Positions 10,261-17,946 of a stretch of DNA of 37,692 nt are shown here, in pieces; within the stretch, counting starts at the first letter, position 1; each line of letters begins with the position of its first letter. Both the position numbers and the translations under genes were made by a program. Under the pieces are notes generated by a model that was not told where the DNA came from, ran no database searches, and saw only the letters and a program-made list of their open reading frames with translations. This DNA comes from CAYQDF01 sp964416175 (GTDB lineage: Bacteria > Chloroflexota > Anaerolineae > Anaerolineales > UBA4823), in NCBI GenBank assembly GCA_964416175.1, contig CAYQDF010000020.1, positions 1-37,692 of the forward strand. Reading direction: 5' to 3'.

Positions 10261-11265
10261 ATGCAGATCATCGATTGCCACACCCACATCCTGTCCGCCG
10301 GCAGCGCAGTTGACGGCCGGCGATTCTACGAGGACCTGTGCCGCGGCAACTTCCGCGCCCGCGGCCTGCTGCCATCCGACCGCATCCCTACCAAGGCGGA
10401 CTGGGACGACTGCTGCACCTGGTTGTTTGACCCGATCCGCCCGGAGGCTTCCATCGCCGATCACGAGAAGGCCGGCATTGGGAAGGTTCAGCTGATGACG
10501 GTCGCTCCGTCCGATTACACGCCCTATGGGGAGCGCGGCACGCTCGACCTGGCTGGCATCACTGACGTTCCTGGCGAACCCAGCATCGACAAGGCTAACG
10601 ATTACACCGCCAGCCTGGTGCGCAGGTGGCCGGACAAGTTCATCGGGTTCGGCGCAGTGAACCCCCGCTACCGCGGCGTGGAAGCCGCCGTTGCCGAGCT
10701 GGAGCGCATGATCGTCGACCTCAAACTGACCGGGCTGAAGCTTTACCCGATGTACGACCTTTACGCAGTCGATGACGAAGCGCTCACCTTTCCCATCTTC
10801 GAGAAAGCCCTGGAGCTGGGCATCCCCGTGATGGTCCACCAGTCGTCAACGCCGGCCCGCTACGCCCCGCTGGAATTGGGCCGGCCATACATGCTGGATA
10901 AAGTCGGCCGGGCCTTTCCGGACCTCAAGCTGCTGGTCACCCATGCCGGCGCGCCATGGCTGGACGAATGCATCGTCCTGGTCGAGCGGCACCCCAACTT
11001 TTACATGGATATCTCCTTCACCAACAGCCTGCTGACGCGCGAAGAGATGTACCGCTTCCTGGAACGCTGCCGGCGCTGGGGCGTTCCGCTGACCAAGGTC
11101 TGCTGGGGCACGGACTATCCCTGCTTTGAGACGCTGGAAGTGCTGGTCGAGAACTTCCTGACCATGAACGAAGATGCCAAACGCCTGGGCCTGCCGCTTA
11201 TCTCAAATGAAGAGCTGGAATTGATGCTGGCGGGCAATTTCCTGCGCTTCTGCGGCCTGGATTAA
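10261..11265 (+). CDS. Amidohydrolase_2 family metal-dependent hydrolase or decarboxylase
   Basis: A 334-aa TIM-barrel amidohydrolase (PF04909 type). The N-terminal metal motif is IIDCHTHIL. Further conserved points are IGFGAVNPRYRG, LTGLKLYPMYDLYAVDDE, a histidine in PVMVHQSS, KLLVTHAGAPWLDE and VCWGTDYPCF, where the aspartate is the expected catalytic acid. GGGAGG precedes ATG 10261; in-frame sequence further upstream belongs to the preceding gene. This superfamily contains aromatic-acid decarboxylases (ACMSD-like), lactonases acting on sugar acids or pyrone carboxylates, and hydrolases. In a uronate cluster a lactonase role is possible; between two isochorismatase-like enzymes an amide or ring hydrolase is equally possible. 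Confidence 0.88.
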   Translation: MQIIDCHTHILSAGSAVDGRRFYEDLCRGNFRARGLLPSDRIPTKADWDDCCTWLFDPIRPEASIADHEKAGIGKVQLMTVAPSDYTPYGERGTLDLAGITDVPGEPSIDKANDYTASLVRRWPDKFIGFGAVNPRYRGVEAAVAELERMIVDLKLTGLKLYPMYDLYAVDDEALTFPIFEKALELGIPVMVHQSSTPARYAPLELGRPYMLDKVGRAFPDLKLLVTHAGAPWLDECIVLVERHPNFYMDISFTNSLLTREEMYRFLERCRRWGVPLTKVCWGTDYPCFETLEVLVENFLTMNEDAKRLGLPLISNEELELMLAGNFLRFCGLD

Positions 11266-11321
11266 CCGGGGCACAGCGGAAGGACGTTTGTGTGTCGATC
11301 GGGTAGGCTGCTGTGCCCCGG
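11266..11321 (+). repeat. 12-bp perfect inverted repeat right after the amidohydrolase stop
   Basis: CCGGGGCACAGC (11266-11277), starting at the base after the TAA stop, is complementary to GCTGTGCCCCGG (11310-11321), with a 32-base spacer. No U-run follows, so it is more likely an mRNA-stabilising or attenuating stem than a strong terminator. It ends 32 bp before the next start, and that gene has its own AAAGGAGG site. Confidence 0.6.
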
Positions 11322-11353
11322 CGTTGGGATTGATTTCGATAAAGGAGGTGTCT

Positions 11354-11995
11354 ATGACCGTTGATCGATGGGAGAAACCGGCCCTGGTCATCGTCGATAT
11401 GCAGAACGATTTCGTGCGGGAGGGCGCGCCGATGGAGGTGCCCGACGCCCGGGAGACCATTCCGCAGCACCAGCGCCTGATCTCCTTCTTCCGCGCAGCG
11501 GGGTTTCCGATCATCTATACCCGGTTCCTGGCCGGACCTGGGCGCACCCTGGTCTATGAGTGGTCGCCGGAGCTGGAGCCGCCGACTCTCGCCTGCCAGC
11601 GGGGGCATTTGCGCTACTACGCCGACGTCGGCAAGACTCTCGACTGCGCGGACGTGATCGAGGAGATCTATCCTGAGCCGGGAGATTACATCGTGGACAA
11701 ATACGGCTATGGGGCCTTTTACAACACCAACCTGGATGATATCCTTCATTCGCTTGGCGTCGAGTCGATCGTCGTGACCGGCACGGTGACCCAGATCTGC
11801 GTCGAGGAGACCGCGCGCGGAGCTTTCCACCACGGATACAAGACGACCGTGGTTTCCGACGCGGTCTCTTCCTACCTCCCCGACCTGCACGCGGCGACGC
11901 TGAAGAACCTGGCGCGCAAGTTCGGTTGGGTATCCACCACGGACGAAGTGCTCCAGGCCTTGTCCGAGCGGTTTCAGGTACCCGCTCCCAAATGA
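11354..11995 (+). CDS. Isochorismatase-family cysteine hydrolase (copy 2)
   Basis: A 213-aa member of the same superfamily as the gene at 9543 but clearly divergent. The triad is D15 in ALVIVDMQNDFV, K116 in VDKYGYGAFYNTNLD, and C149 in VTGTVTQICVEETARGAFHHGY. The last segment is close to the usual nicotinamidase/ureidoacrylate-hydrolase consensus. ATG 11354 has an excellent AAAGGAGG site; frame extension upstream would run into the inverted repeat. It lies between the amidohydrolase and the MetE-like gene. The retained triad predicts an active hydrolase; substrate unknown. Two non-identical members in one operon argue for two successive C-N cleavage steps or two related substrates. Confidence 0.9.
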   Translation: MTVDRWEKPALVIVDMQNDFVREGAPMEVPDARETIPQHQRLISFFRAAGFPIIYTRFLAGPGRTLVYEWSPELEPPTLACQRGHLRYYADVGKTLDCADVIEEIYPEPGDYIVDKYGYGAFYNTNLDDILHSLGVESIVVTGTVTQICVEETARGAFHHGYKTTVVSDAVSSYLPDLHAATLKNLARKFGWVSTTDEVLQALSERFQVPAPK

Positions 11996-12050
11996 GGCTG
12001 GCTGCCAGGCTTCGACCCGGCAGGCACAGGCAGTGACAGGAGGCGTTTCT

Positions 12051-13085
12051 TTGGCAGAAAAGAAACCACCCATTCAAACCACCGTCGTCGGCAGCTACCC
12101 GGTGCCGGAGTGGCTGCGCGCCCATCCCACCAAATCTGGCCTGCGCGACGCCACGCTACTCGTGGTGCGCACGCAGGAACTGGCCGGAATCGATGTAGTG
12201 GCGGACGGCGAGCTGTACCGCTATGACCTGAATCACCCGGAGACCAACGGCATGATCGACTACTTTGTCGGTCAGATGAGTGGCATCCAGGCGCAGCTCT
12301 CCCGGGCCGACGAGGAGGCGTTCCACTCGGTTCAGGGAATGGCCTACCGCGCCGAGCCGGCTGGCGTCGTCCTCGGCCCCATTGGCCCGGGGACCTTGAA
12401 CCTGCCGAAGGCCTCCCAGACTCTGCTGGAAGTCGCCCGCTCCCGCACCAAGTTCACGGTAACCAGCCCGTACATGCTGTCCAAAGTGCTGCTGGACCGG
12501 CATTACGGCGACCACCGGGAGCTTGCCATGGCCATCGCCCGGGTGCTGGCCGAGCAGGTCGCTGAACTGGAGACGGATGTCGTCCAGATCGACGAAGCCA
12601 ACCTGACCGGGCATCCAGAGGACGCCGAGTGGGCTGCCGCGGCGATCAACCTGGTGCTGGATCGCGTCGGGGGTCTGCCGGCCGTGCATCTTTGCTTCGG
12701 CAATTACGGCGGGCAGACCATCCAGCGCGGGCATTACGAACGCCTGATATCGTTTATCAACCTGCTGCACGCAGACCACGTCGTCCTGGAGGCGGCGCGC
12801 CGGGATCCGGCAGAACTGGAATACCTGCGCGGGGTCGACGCCCGCCTCGGGATCGGCGTGGGCGTGATCGACATCAAGGATAACCAGGTCGAGACTCCCG
12901 ACCAGGTGGCGCGGCGCATCGAGCGCGCCGCTCAGGTGCTTGGTCCTGAGCGCATCCGCTACGTGCACCCGGATTGCGGTTTATGGATGCTGCCGCGGAG
13001 CGTGGCCGATGCCAAGCTGCGGGCATTGGTCGCCGGACGGGATCGCTGGCTGGGCCAGACGAAAGAATTGAACCTGGAGCAATGA
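12051..13085 (+). CDS. MetE-like (cobalamin-independent methionine synthase C-domain) protein
   Basis: A 344-aa protein with only the catalytic, zinc-binding half of MetE. Zinc ligands can be placed as H213-x-C215 in AVHLCFGNYGG and C309 in YVHPDCGLWMLP, with E247 in VVLEAARRD as a possible acidic ligand. The N-terminus TTVVGSYPVPEWL is typical of stand-alone MetE-like proteins. TTG 12051 is chosen because AGGAGG sits at 12038-12043, 7 bases upstream; the in-frame GTG 12033 has no such site. Relatives include core methionine synthases and epoxyalkane:coenzyme M transferase-type alkyl transferases. In this catabolic operon a methyl or alkyl transfer to a thiol is plausible, for example demethylating a methylated sugar, but nothing in the sequence fixes the substrate. 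Confidence 0.85.
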   Translation: MAEKKPPIQTTVVGSYPVPEWLRAHPTKSGLRDATLLVVRTQELAGIDVVADGELYRYDLNHPETNGMIDYFVGQMSGIQAQLSRADEEAFHSVQGMAYRAEPAGVVLGPIGPGTLNLPKASQTLLEVARSRTKFTVTSPYMLSKVLLDRHYGDHRELAMAIARVLAEQVAELETDVVQIDEANLTGHPEDAEWAAAAINLVLDRVGGLPAVHLCFGNYGGQTIQRGHYERLISFINLLHADHVVLEAARRDPAELEYLRGVDARLGIGVGVIDIKDNQVETPDQVARRIERAAQVLGPERIRYVHPDCGLWMLPRSVADAKLRALVAGRDRWLGQTKELNLEQ

Positions 13086-13101
13086 GAAGCCAAATCTGTC
13101 T

Positions 13102-14379
13102 GTGAACACTCAAGAGGAAACGCATCGGACCATGGGTCTGAAGAGCACCCTGCTTCGCGCCAGGCTGGAATCCGCGTTCGATTTTGCCCAGGACCAGGTG
13201 CGCCGGTTGCTGAAGGCGCATCCTGATTATTTCCCGGTGTACACGGTGGGAGGCCGCTGGGAGCACGGCGGTGAAGCCTGGACCAACTGGTGCGAGGGCT
13301 TCCTGGGCGGCATGCTGTGGATCTTTCACCGGCGCACCGGCGATCCGTGGTGGCGCGCCCAGGCCGAGCATTACTCCCGCCTGATCGAGGCGCGCCAGTA
13401 CGACCGCCAGGTCCACGACCTCGGGTTTCTGTTCTGGCCGACCTGGAAGCGCTGGTATGATCTGACAGGCGATGAATCTATCCGGCAGGTGGTGATCACC
13501 GCCGGGAAGACGTTGGGGCTGCGTTTTCAGGAGAAAGGCGGCTATCTGCACTCCTTTCTGGCTGAGGAATCGCTATTTATCGACATCATGATGAACGTCG
13601 GCATCCTCTTCTACGCGGCCCGGCAGACCGGGGATCAGGGCTTGCTGGATAAAGCTCACCGGCATTGCCGGACAACGCGCCGCTGCCTGGTGCGCGGCGA
13701 CGGGAGCACCGCCCACGAGGGCATCTTCGACGCTGCGACCGGCGAATTCCTCCGCCAATCCACCCAGCAGGGCTGGCGGGCCGATTCGACCTGGGCGCGC
13801 GGGCTGACCTGGGCGCTGTACGGCTTCGGCGCGGCATACCGGTTGTCCGGAGAGATCTGCTATCTGGATACGGCGCGCCTGTGCGCCGACTTCTACCTGC
13901 GGAACACGCCGTTCGATGAAGGCGCGCCGGGCGGGCCGGGCGTGCCGCCGAATGATTACGACGATCCTTCCCAGTCAAATCTGTACGACAGTTCCGCGGC
14001 AGCCATCGCCGCGGGCGGCCTGCTCAACCTGGCGGAACTGGTGCAGGACCCGCTCCACGCTGATTATTACCTCGCGAAAGCCCTGACCATCCTGCACACG
14101 CTGACCGGTCCGGCCTACCTGGCGATCGACGAAAGCGGCCCCGAATCCGTGCAGGAAGGGAGAAAGCGCCGGGACTCTGGCTGGGAAGGCATTCTGAAGC
14201 ACTGCGTCTACCATTATCCGAAGAACCTGGGAGTGGATGAGAGCGTGATGTGGGGCGAGTACTTTTTCGTCGAGGCGCTCGACCGCGTTCTGGATCTCCT
14301 CGGGCGAGAGCCCGCGCCCTCGGCAGGGAGTCCCAGCCTGTCCGCGGCTGCGCCTCCCGCCGCGGCTCAGGAGGCGTGA
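13102..14379 (+). CDS. Glycoside hydrolase family 88, unsaturated glucuronyl/galacturonyl hydrolase
   Basis: A 425-aa (alpha/alpha)6-barrel protein of GH88 type, without a signal peptide, so it acts in the cytoplasm on imported oligosaccharides. The family hydrates the double bond of delta-4,5-unsaturated uronic acids left by polysaccharide lyases and releases the ring-opened keto-acid. Motifs are WTNWCEGFLGG, D106 in VHDLGFLFW, D161 in SLFIDIMMNVGILF, RADSTWARGLTWALYGFG, NLYDSSAAAIAAGG and ESVMWGEYFFVEAL. D106 and D161 align with the two catalytic aspartates of characterised UGL enzymes. GTG 13102 is given; ATG 13132 is an equally reasonable start. It ends in a low-complexity Ala/Pro tail that overlaps the SDR start by one base. 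It is the strongest pointer to the operon's substrate. Confidence 0.9.
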   Translation: MNTQEETHRTMGLKSTLLRARLESAFDFAQDQVRRLLKAHPDYFPVYTVGGRWEHGGEAWTNWCEGFLGGMLWIFHRRTGDPWWRAQAEHYSRLIEARQYDRQVHDLGFLFWPTWKRWYDLTGDESIRQVVITAGKTLGLRFQEKGGYLHSFLAEESLFIDIMMNVGILFYAARQTGDQGLLDKAHRHCRTTRRCLVRGDGSTAHEGIFDAATGEFLRQSTQQGWRADSTWARGLTWALYGFGAAYRLSGEICYLDTARLCADFYLRNTPFDEGAPGGPGVPPNDYDDPSQSNLYDSSAAAIAAGGLLNLAELVQDPLHADYYLAKALTILHTLTGPAYLAIDESGPESVQEGRKRRDSGWEGILKHCVYHYPKNLGVDESVMWGEYFFVEALDRVLDLLGREPAPSAGSPSLSAAAPPAAAQEA

Positions 14380-15158
14380 TGGCGGGTGGGGGAGCGGCCT
14401 TGGTGACAGGCGGAGGCCGGGGCATTGGGCGCGGCATCGCCATTGCCCTGGGGACGTACGCCTGGCAGGTGGTCATCAACTACCGGGCTGACCAGGCCGC
14501 GGCGGAGGAGACCCGGGCCGCCGTGGAGGCCGCCGGCGGCGTGGGCTACCCCGTCCAGGCCGATATCGGGCAGGTCGAAGAGCACGAAAGGCTCGTGCAG
14601 GCGGCGCTCGACCGTTTCGGTCGGCTGGATCTGCTCGTGAACAATGCCGGTGTGGCTCCCCGCGAGCGCGCCGATATTCTCCACACCAGCCCGGAGAGCT
14701 ACGACGAGGTCATGGACACCAACCTGAGAGGGCCATTCTTCCTGACGCAGCGCGTCGCCAACGCGATGATCGCCCTGCTGGAGCGCGGCGTCATTCGGGA
14801 ACCAAAGATCGTCAATATCAGCTCCATCAGCGCTTCGGCCAGCAACGTCGACCGGGCCGAGTACTGTCTGAGCAAGGCGGGCGTCAGCATGATGACGGCT
14901 CTGTGGGCGGCGCGGCTGGCAGAATTCGGCATCAACGTTTATGAGATCCGCCCGGGTATCATTGCCACCGATATGACCGCCGGCGTCAAGGCCAAGTACG
15001 ATCGCCTGATATTCGAGGAAGGGATAACCCTGTTGCGCCGGTGGGGTACGCCGGAGGATGTAGGCAAGGCAGTAGCGGCCATCGCCCTGGGGTTGCTGCC
15101 CTATTCGACCGGCGAAGTGATCCATGTCGACGGCGGTTTTCACGTCCCGCGCTTCTAA
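14379..15158 (+). CDS. SDR-family oxidoreductase (FabG-like; candidate uronate-pathway dehydrogenase)
   Basis: A 259-aa classical short-chain dehydrogenase. The cofactor motif is TGGGRGIG, with NNAG, N115, the active-site serine in NISSISA, and YCLSK (Y162, K166), so the catalytic set is complete. The C-terminal STGEVIHVDGGFHVPRF is standard for the FabG/KduD-like branch. ATG 14379 overlaps the GH88 stop (TGATG) and has CAGGAGG upstream, so translation is probably coupled. In unsaturated-uronate pathways an SDR (KduD) reduces 2,5-diketo-3-deoxygluconate to KDG, which would link the GH88 product to the KDG kinase next door. FabG-like sequences are poor guides to substrate, and no KduI isomerase gene is visible here. 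The KduD role is inference. Confidence 0.88.
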   Translation: MAGGGAALVTGGGRGIGRGIAIALGTYAWQVVINYRADQAAAEETRAAVEAAGGVGYPVQADIGQVEEHERLVQAALDRFGRLDLLVNNAGVAPRERADILHTSPESYDEVMDTNLRGPFFLTQRVANAMIALLERGVIREPKIVNISSISASASNVDRAEYCLSKAGVSMMTALWAARLAEFGINVYEIRPGIIATDMTAGVKAKYDRLIFEEGITLLRRWGTPEDVGKAVAAIALGLLPYSTGEVIHVDGGFHVPRF

Positions 15159-15239
15159 GGCCTTACCCATTTTTGAGATAGCTGCTAGTGTAAATTCATT
15201 CGACCCCGCGTATTCGTGGATGGATCTTGAGAGGACATC
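15159..15239 (+). other. 81-bp gap before the KDG kinase
   Basis: This is one of the more AT-rich gaps in the cluster (for example TTTTTGAGATAGC near 15170). It may carry an internal promoter, but no pair of hexamers with correct spacing could be defined and there is no hairpin with a U-run. GAGAGG just before 15240 is the ribosome binding site of the next gene. Confidence 0.3.
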
Positions 15240-16274
15240 ATGCCAAGAGTCGTCACATTCGGAGAAATCATGCTGCGGCTCTCGCCGCCCGGCCAGCTGC
15301 GCTTTACCCAGGCCAGGGCCTTCGACGTGGTCTACGGCGGGGGCGAGTCGAACGTCGCTGTCTCGCTGGCCGGTTTTGGCGTCGCGGCCGATTTCGTCAC
15401 CCGCCTGCCCGACAACCCGCTCGGCGAGGCCTGCTTACAGTTCCTCCGCCAGTACGGCGTGGGCACGCGCCACATCCTGCGCGGCGGCGAGCGCCTGGGG
15501 ATCTATTTCCTGGAACACGGCGCCGTCCAGCGCGGCAGCAACGTGGTCTACGATCGCGCTGGCTCTGCCTTCGCGACCATCCAGCCAGGCGGCTTCGATT
15601 GGCAAGCGGTTTTCACTGGCGCGGATTGGTTTCACTGGACGGGCATCACGCCGGCCATCTCGCAGGGCGCCGCAGAGGCCTGCCGGGAGGCGGTCCAATG
15701 CGCCAGGAAAATGGGCCTGACCATCTCCTGCGATCTGAACTATCGCGCCAAGCTGTGGAAATGGGGGCGGACGGCTGGGGAGGTGATGGCTGAGCTGGTC
15801 GATCTGTGCGATGTGGCGGTTGGCAACGAAGAGGACGCGGAGAAAGTCTTCGGCATCCGCGCCCCCGGTGTCAACGTCACTGCCGGGGAGGTCCAGGCTG
15901 AACGCTATGCGGATGTCTGCCAGGCCCTGGCTGAGCGGTTCCCGGCTTTGAAAACCATCGCCATCACCCTGCGCGGCTCCCGGAGCGCCAGTCACAACAC
16001 CTGGAGCGGCGTGTTGTGGCGCGCCGGTCAGCTTTTCCGGGGTCCCGTCTACGATATCACGCCGATCGTCGATCGGGTAGGCGGCGGGGACAGCTTCGTG
16101 GCCGGCCTGATCTACGGTCTGCTGAATTCCCCCGCAGATCTCCAGCGCGCCCTCGATTTTGCCATTGCCGCTTCAGCCCTCAAACACACGATCTTCGGCG
16201 ATTTCAACCTGGTCTCGGCCGCCGAGGTGGAGAAATTGATGGGCGGCGACCGCTCAGGGCGGGTGAGCCGCTGA
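15240..16274 (+). CDS. kdgK: PfkB-family sugar kinase, probable 2-keto-3-deoxygluconate kinase
   Basis: A 344-aa ribokinase-fold enzyme. N-terminal family features are VVTFGEIMLRLSPPG and VYGGGESNVAVSLAGFG; CDLNYRAKLWKWG is the KDG-kinase-like substrate segment. The ATP/anion-hole motif is RVGGGDSFVAGLIYG with catalytic base D284. KDG kinase makes 2-keto-3-deoxy-6-phosphogluconate, which the aldolase 20 bp downstream would cleave. GAGAGG precedes ATG 15240. The assignment rests on the N-terminal and CDLNYR signatures together with the adjoining KDPG-aldolase gene; other PfkB substrates such as deoxygalactonate are possible. Confidence 0.88.
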   Translation: MPRVVTFGEIMLRLSPPGQLRFTQARAFDVVYGGGESNVAVSLAGFGVAADFVTRLPDNPLGEACLQFLRQYGVGTRHILRGGERLGIYFLEHGAVQRGSNVVYDRAGSAFATIQPGGFDWQAVFTGADWFHWTGITPAISQGAAEACREAVQCARKMGLTISCDLNYRAKLWKWGRTAGEVMAELVDLCDVAVGNEEDAEKVFGIRAPGVNVTAGEVQAERYADVCQALAERFPALKTIAITLRGSRSASHNTWSGVLWRAGQLFRGPVYDITPIVDRVGGGDSFVAGLIYGLLNSPADLQRALDFAIAASALKHTIFGDFNLVSAAEVEKLMGGDRSGRVSR

Positions 16275-16294
16275 TCCCCTCTCAAGGAGTGCGA

Positions 16295-16981
16295 ATGCCA
16301 AAACACAGCCGGATGAACGTCTTGAACACAATGATCCAGAGCGGGCTGGTCCCGCTGTTCTTCCACAAGGACCTGGAAGTGGCCGTCCAGATCGTCCAGG
16401 CCTGCCTGGATGGCGGGGCGCGCTGCGTCGAGTTCACCAACCGCGGCGACCGCGCTCATCTGGTCTTCGAGGGGCTGGCGCGCCGTTTTGAAAGCGAACC
16501 GCGCCTGGCGTTGGGCGCCGGGTCGATCGTCGATCCGGCCACCGCCGCGCTTTACATCCAGCTGGGCGCGGACTTCATCGTTGGGCCGCTGCTGAACCCC
16601 GAGATCGCCAGGCTGTGCAACCGGCGCAAGGTCGCTTACATCCCCGGCTGCGCCACCGCCAGTGAGATCTCCCAGGCTGAAGAGCTGGGGGTCGAACTGT
16701 GCAAGCTGTTCCCCGGCGGCCAGGTGGGTGGCCCGGAGTACGTAAAGGCGGTGCGCGCCCCCATGCCCTGGACGCGCCTGGTTCCCACCGGCGGCGTCGA
16801 CCCCACCGAAGAGAGCATCCGGAAGTGGTTCGAGGCGGGCGTCTCCGCCGTGGGCATCGGCAGCAAGCTGATCCGCTCCGATTGGGTGAAAGCCGGCGAT
16901 TATGCTTCGATCCGGGAGCTGGTGAGAAGTACGCTCGGCTGGATAGAGGCCGTCCGGGGGGAGAAGTCCCCTCTGGACTGA
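16295..16981 (+). CDS. eda: KDPG/KHG aldolase
   Basis: A 228-aa class I aldolase of the Eda family, which splits 2-keto-3-deoxy-6-phosphogluconate into pyruvate and glyceraldehyde 3-phosphate. The Schiff-base lysine is K137 in ELCKLFPGG and the catalytic glutamate is E46 in CVEFTNRGD. Also present are LALGAGSIVDPATAALYIQLGA, IPGCATASEI and RLVPTGGVDP. AAGGAG precedes ATG 16295; in-frame sequence upstream belongs to the kinase gene region. Directly after the KDG kinase it completes the phosphorylating branch of uronate catabolism. The family often also cleaves 4-hydroxy-2-oxoglutarate. Confidence 0.92.
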   Translation: MPKHSRMNVLNTMIQSGLVPLFFHKDLEVAVQIVQACLDGGARCVEFTNRGDRAHLVFEGLARRFESEPRLALGAGSIVDPATAALYIQLGADFIVGPLLNPEIARLCNRRKVAYIPGCATASEISQAEELGVELCKLFPGGQVGGPEYVKAVRAPMPWTRLVPTGGVDPTEESIRKWFEAGVSAVGIGSKLIRSDWVKAGDYASIRELVRSTLGWIEAVRGEKSPLD

Positions 16982-17056
16982 GGGCATGCCCCGTGATCCC
17001 TGGTGGACCTCGCCGGACCCCAGGCGGGGCGACGCGAAAGGAATAGAATCCTCGCC

Positions 17057-17920
17057 ATGAAGATCAGTTTGGTCACCGACGAAATCAGCGCCGATCCGGA
17101 AACCGCCATCGAACTGGGGGTGGCGTGGGGGATCCGTGATTTCGAACTGCGCGGATTTGGCGCGAACCGCGTGCCGAACTTCTCGGCGTTTGAAAAGCAG
17201 CGCCTTCGCGAACTGCTGGAAGAATATGAGGCGAGGATCGTGGCCATTTCCCCTGGCCTGTTTAAGATTCCCTGTCCCGGTGAAAAACGCAAGCGTTTTC
17301 CGCTGCGGGTCATCGACGCTGCGCTGTACGCGGGCTGGCGAGCGGCGCGGGACCTGCTCAAGTATCACCTCGAAGAACTCCTGCCAGCTTCGGTTGCTTA
17401 CGCCCAGGAGGTCGGCGCCCGGCGCATCATCATCTTCAGTTTCGAGCGCGGGGGTTTCCCGGCTGGACCTGTTCCTGATGAAGTCCTGGAGGCGCTGCAC
17501 CGGGCTGCTCAATCGGCAGCTTCAGCCGGAATGCAGCTGGCCATCGAAGTCGAAGAGGGATTTTGGGCTGACACCGGGGAGCACACCGCCGACCTGATCC
17601 GCAGGGTGGATCACCCGGCGCTCAAGGTGAACTGGGATCCGGGCAACGCCCTCTCCGCCGGAGATGACCCTTACCCCACTGGCTACGCAGCCGTCCGTCC
17701 GTTCGTTGCGCACGTGCACTTCAAAGATCTGCTCCGGCGCCCGGATGGAGGCAGCCAGTACGCTATCGAAGGAGACATCGACTGGGCCGGGCAGATCGCC
17801 GCACTGATTCGAGATGGATTTGATGGGTATATTTCGATTGAATCCCACATGCAGCCAAAGGTGAGCAGTGCGCGGGCGCTCCTGGATCGGCTCCGCCGGT
17901 TAATCGAGGCAGCCACATAA
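17057..17920 (+). CDS. Sugar phosphate isomerase/epimerase-like TIM-barrel protein
   Basis: A 287-aa protein of the xylose-isomerase-like TIM-barrel (AP_endonuc_2) superfamily. Visible features are KISLVTDEISADPETAIELG at the N-terminus, RRIIIFSFERGG, the glutamate in LAIEVEEGFWADTGE, LKVNWDPGNA, HVHFKDLLRRPDGG, and a terminal GYISIESHM, providing the usual Glu/Asp/His metal set. ATG 17057 follows the aldolase by 75 bp with only a weak GAAAGGAATAG ribosome binding site. Members interconvert keto- and aldo-sugars, epimerise ketoses or act on inositols. Here it could stand in for a missing KduI-type isomerase, which is speculation from context. Confidence 0.85.
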   Translation: MKISLVTDEISADPETAIELGVAWGIRDFELRGFGANRVPNFSAFEKQRLRELLEEYEARIVAISPGLFKIPCPGEKRKRFPLRVIDAALYAGWRAARDLLKYHLEELLPASVAYAQEVGARRIIIFSFERGGFPAGPVPDEVLEALHRAAQSAASAGMQLAIEVEEGFWADTGEHTADLIRRVDHPALKVNWDPGNALSAGDDPYPTGYAAVRPFVAHVHFKDLLRRPDGGSQYAIEGDIDWAGQIAALIRDGFDGYISIESHMQPKVSSARALLDRLRRLIEAAT

Positions 17921-17946
17921 CTTTAGCGATGAAGGAGTGAAAAAAA

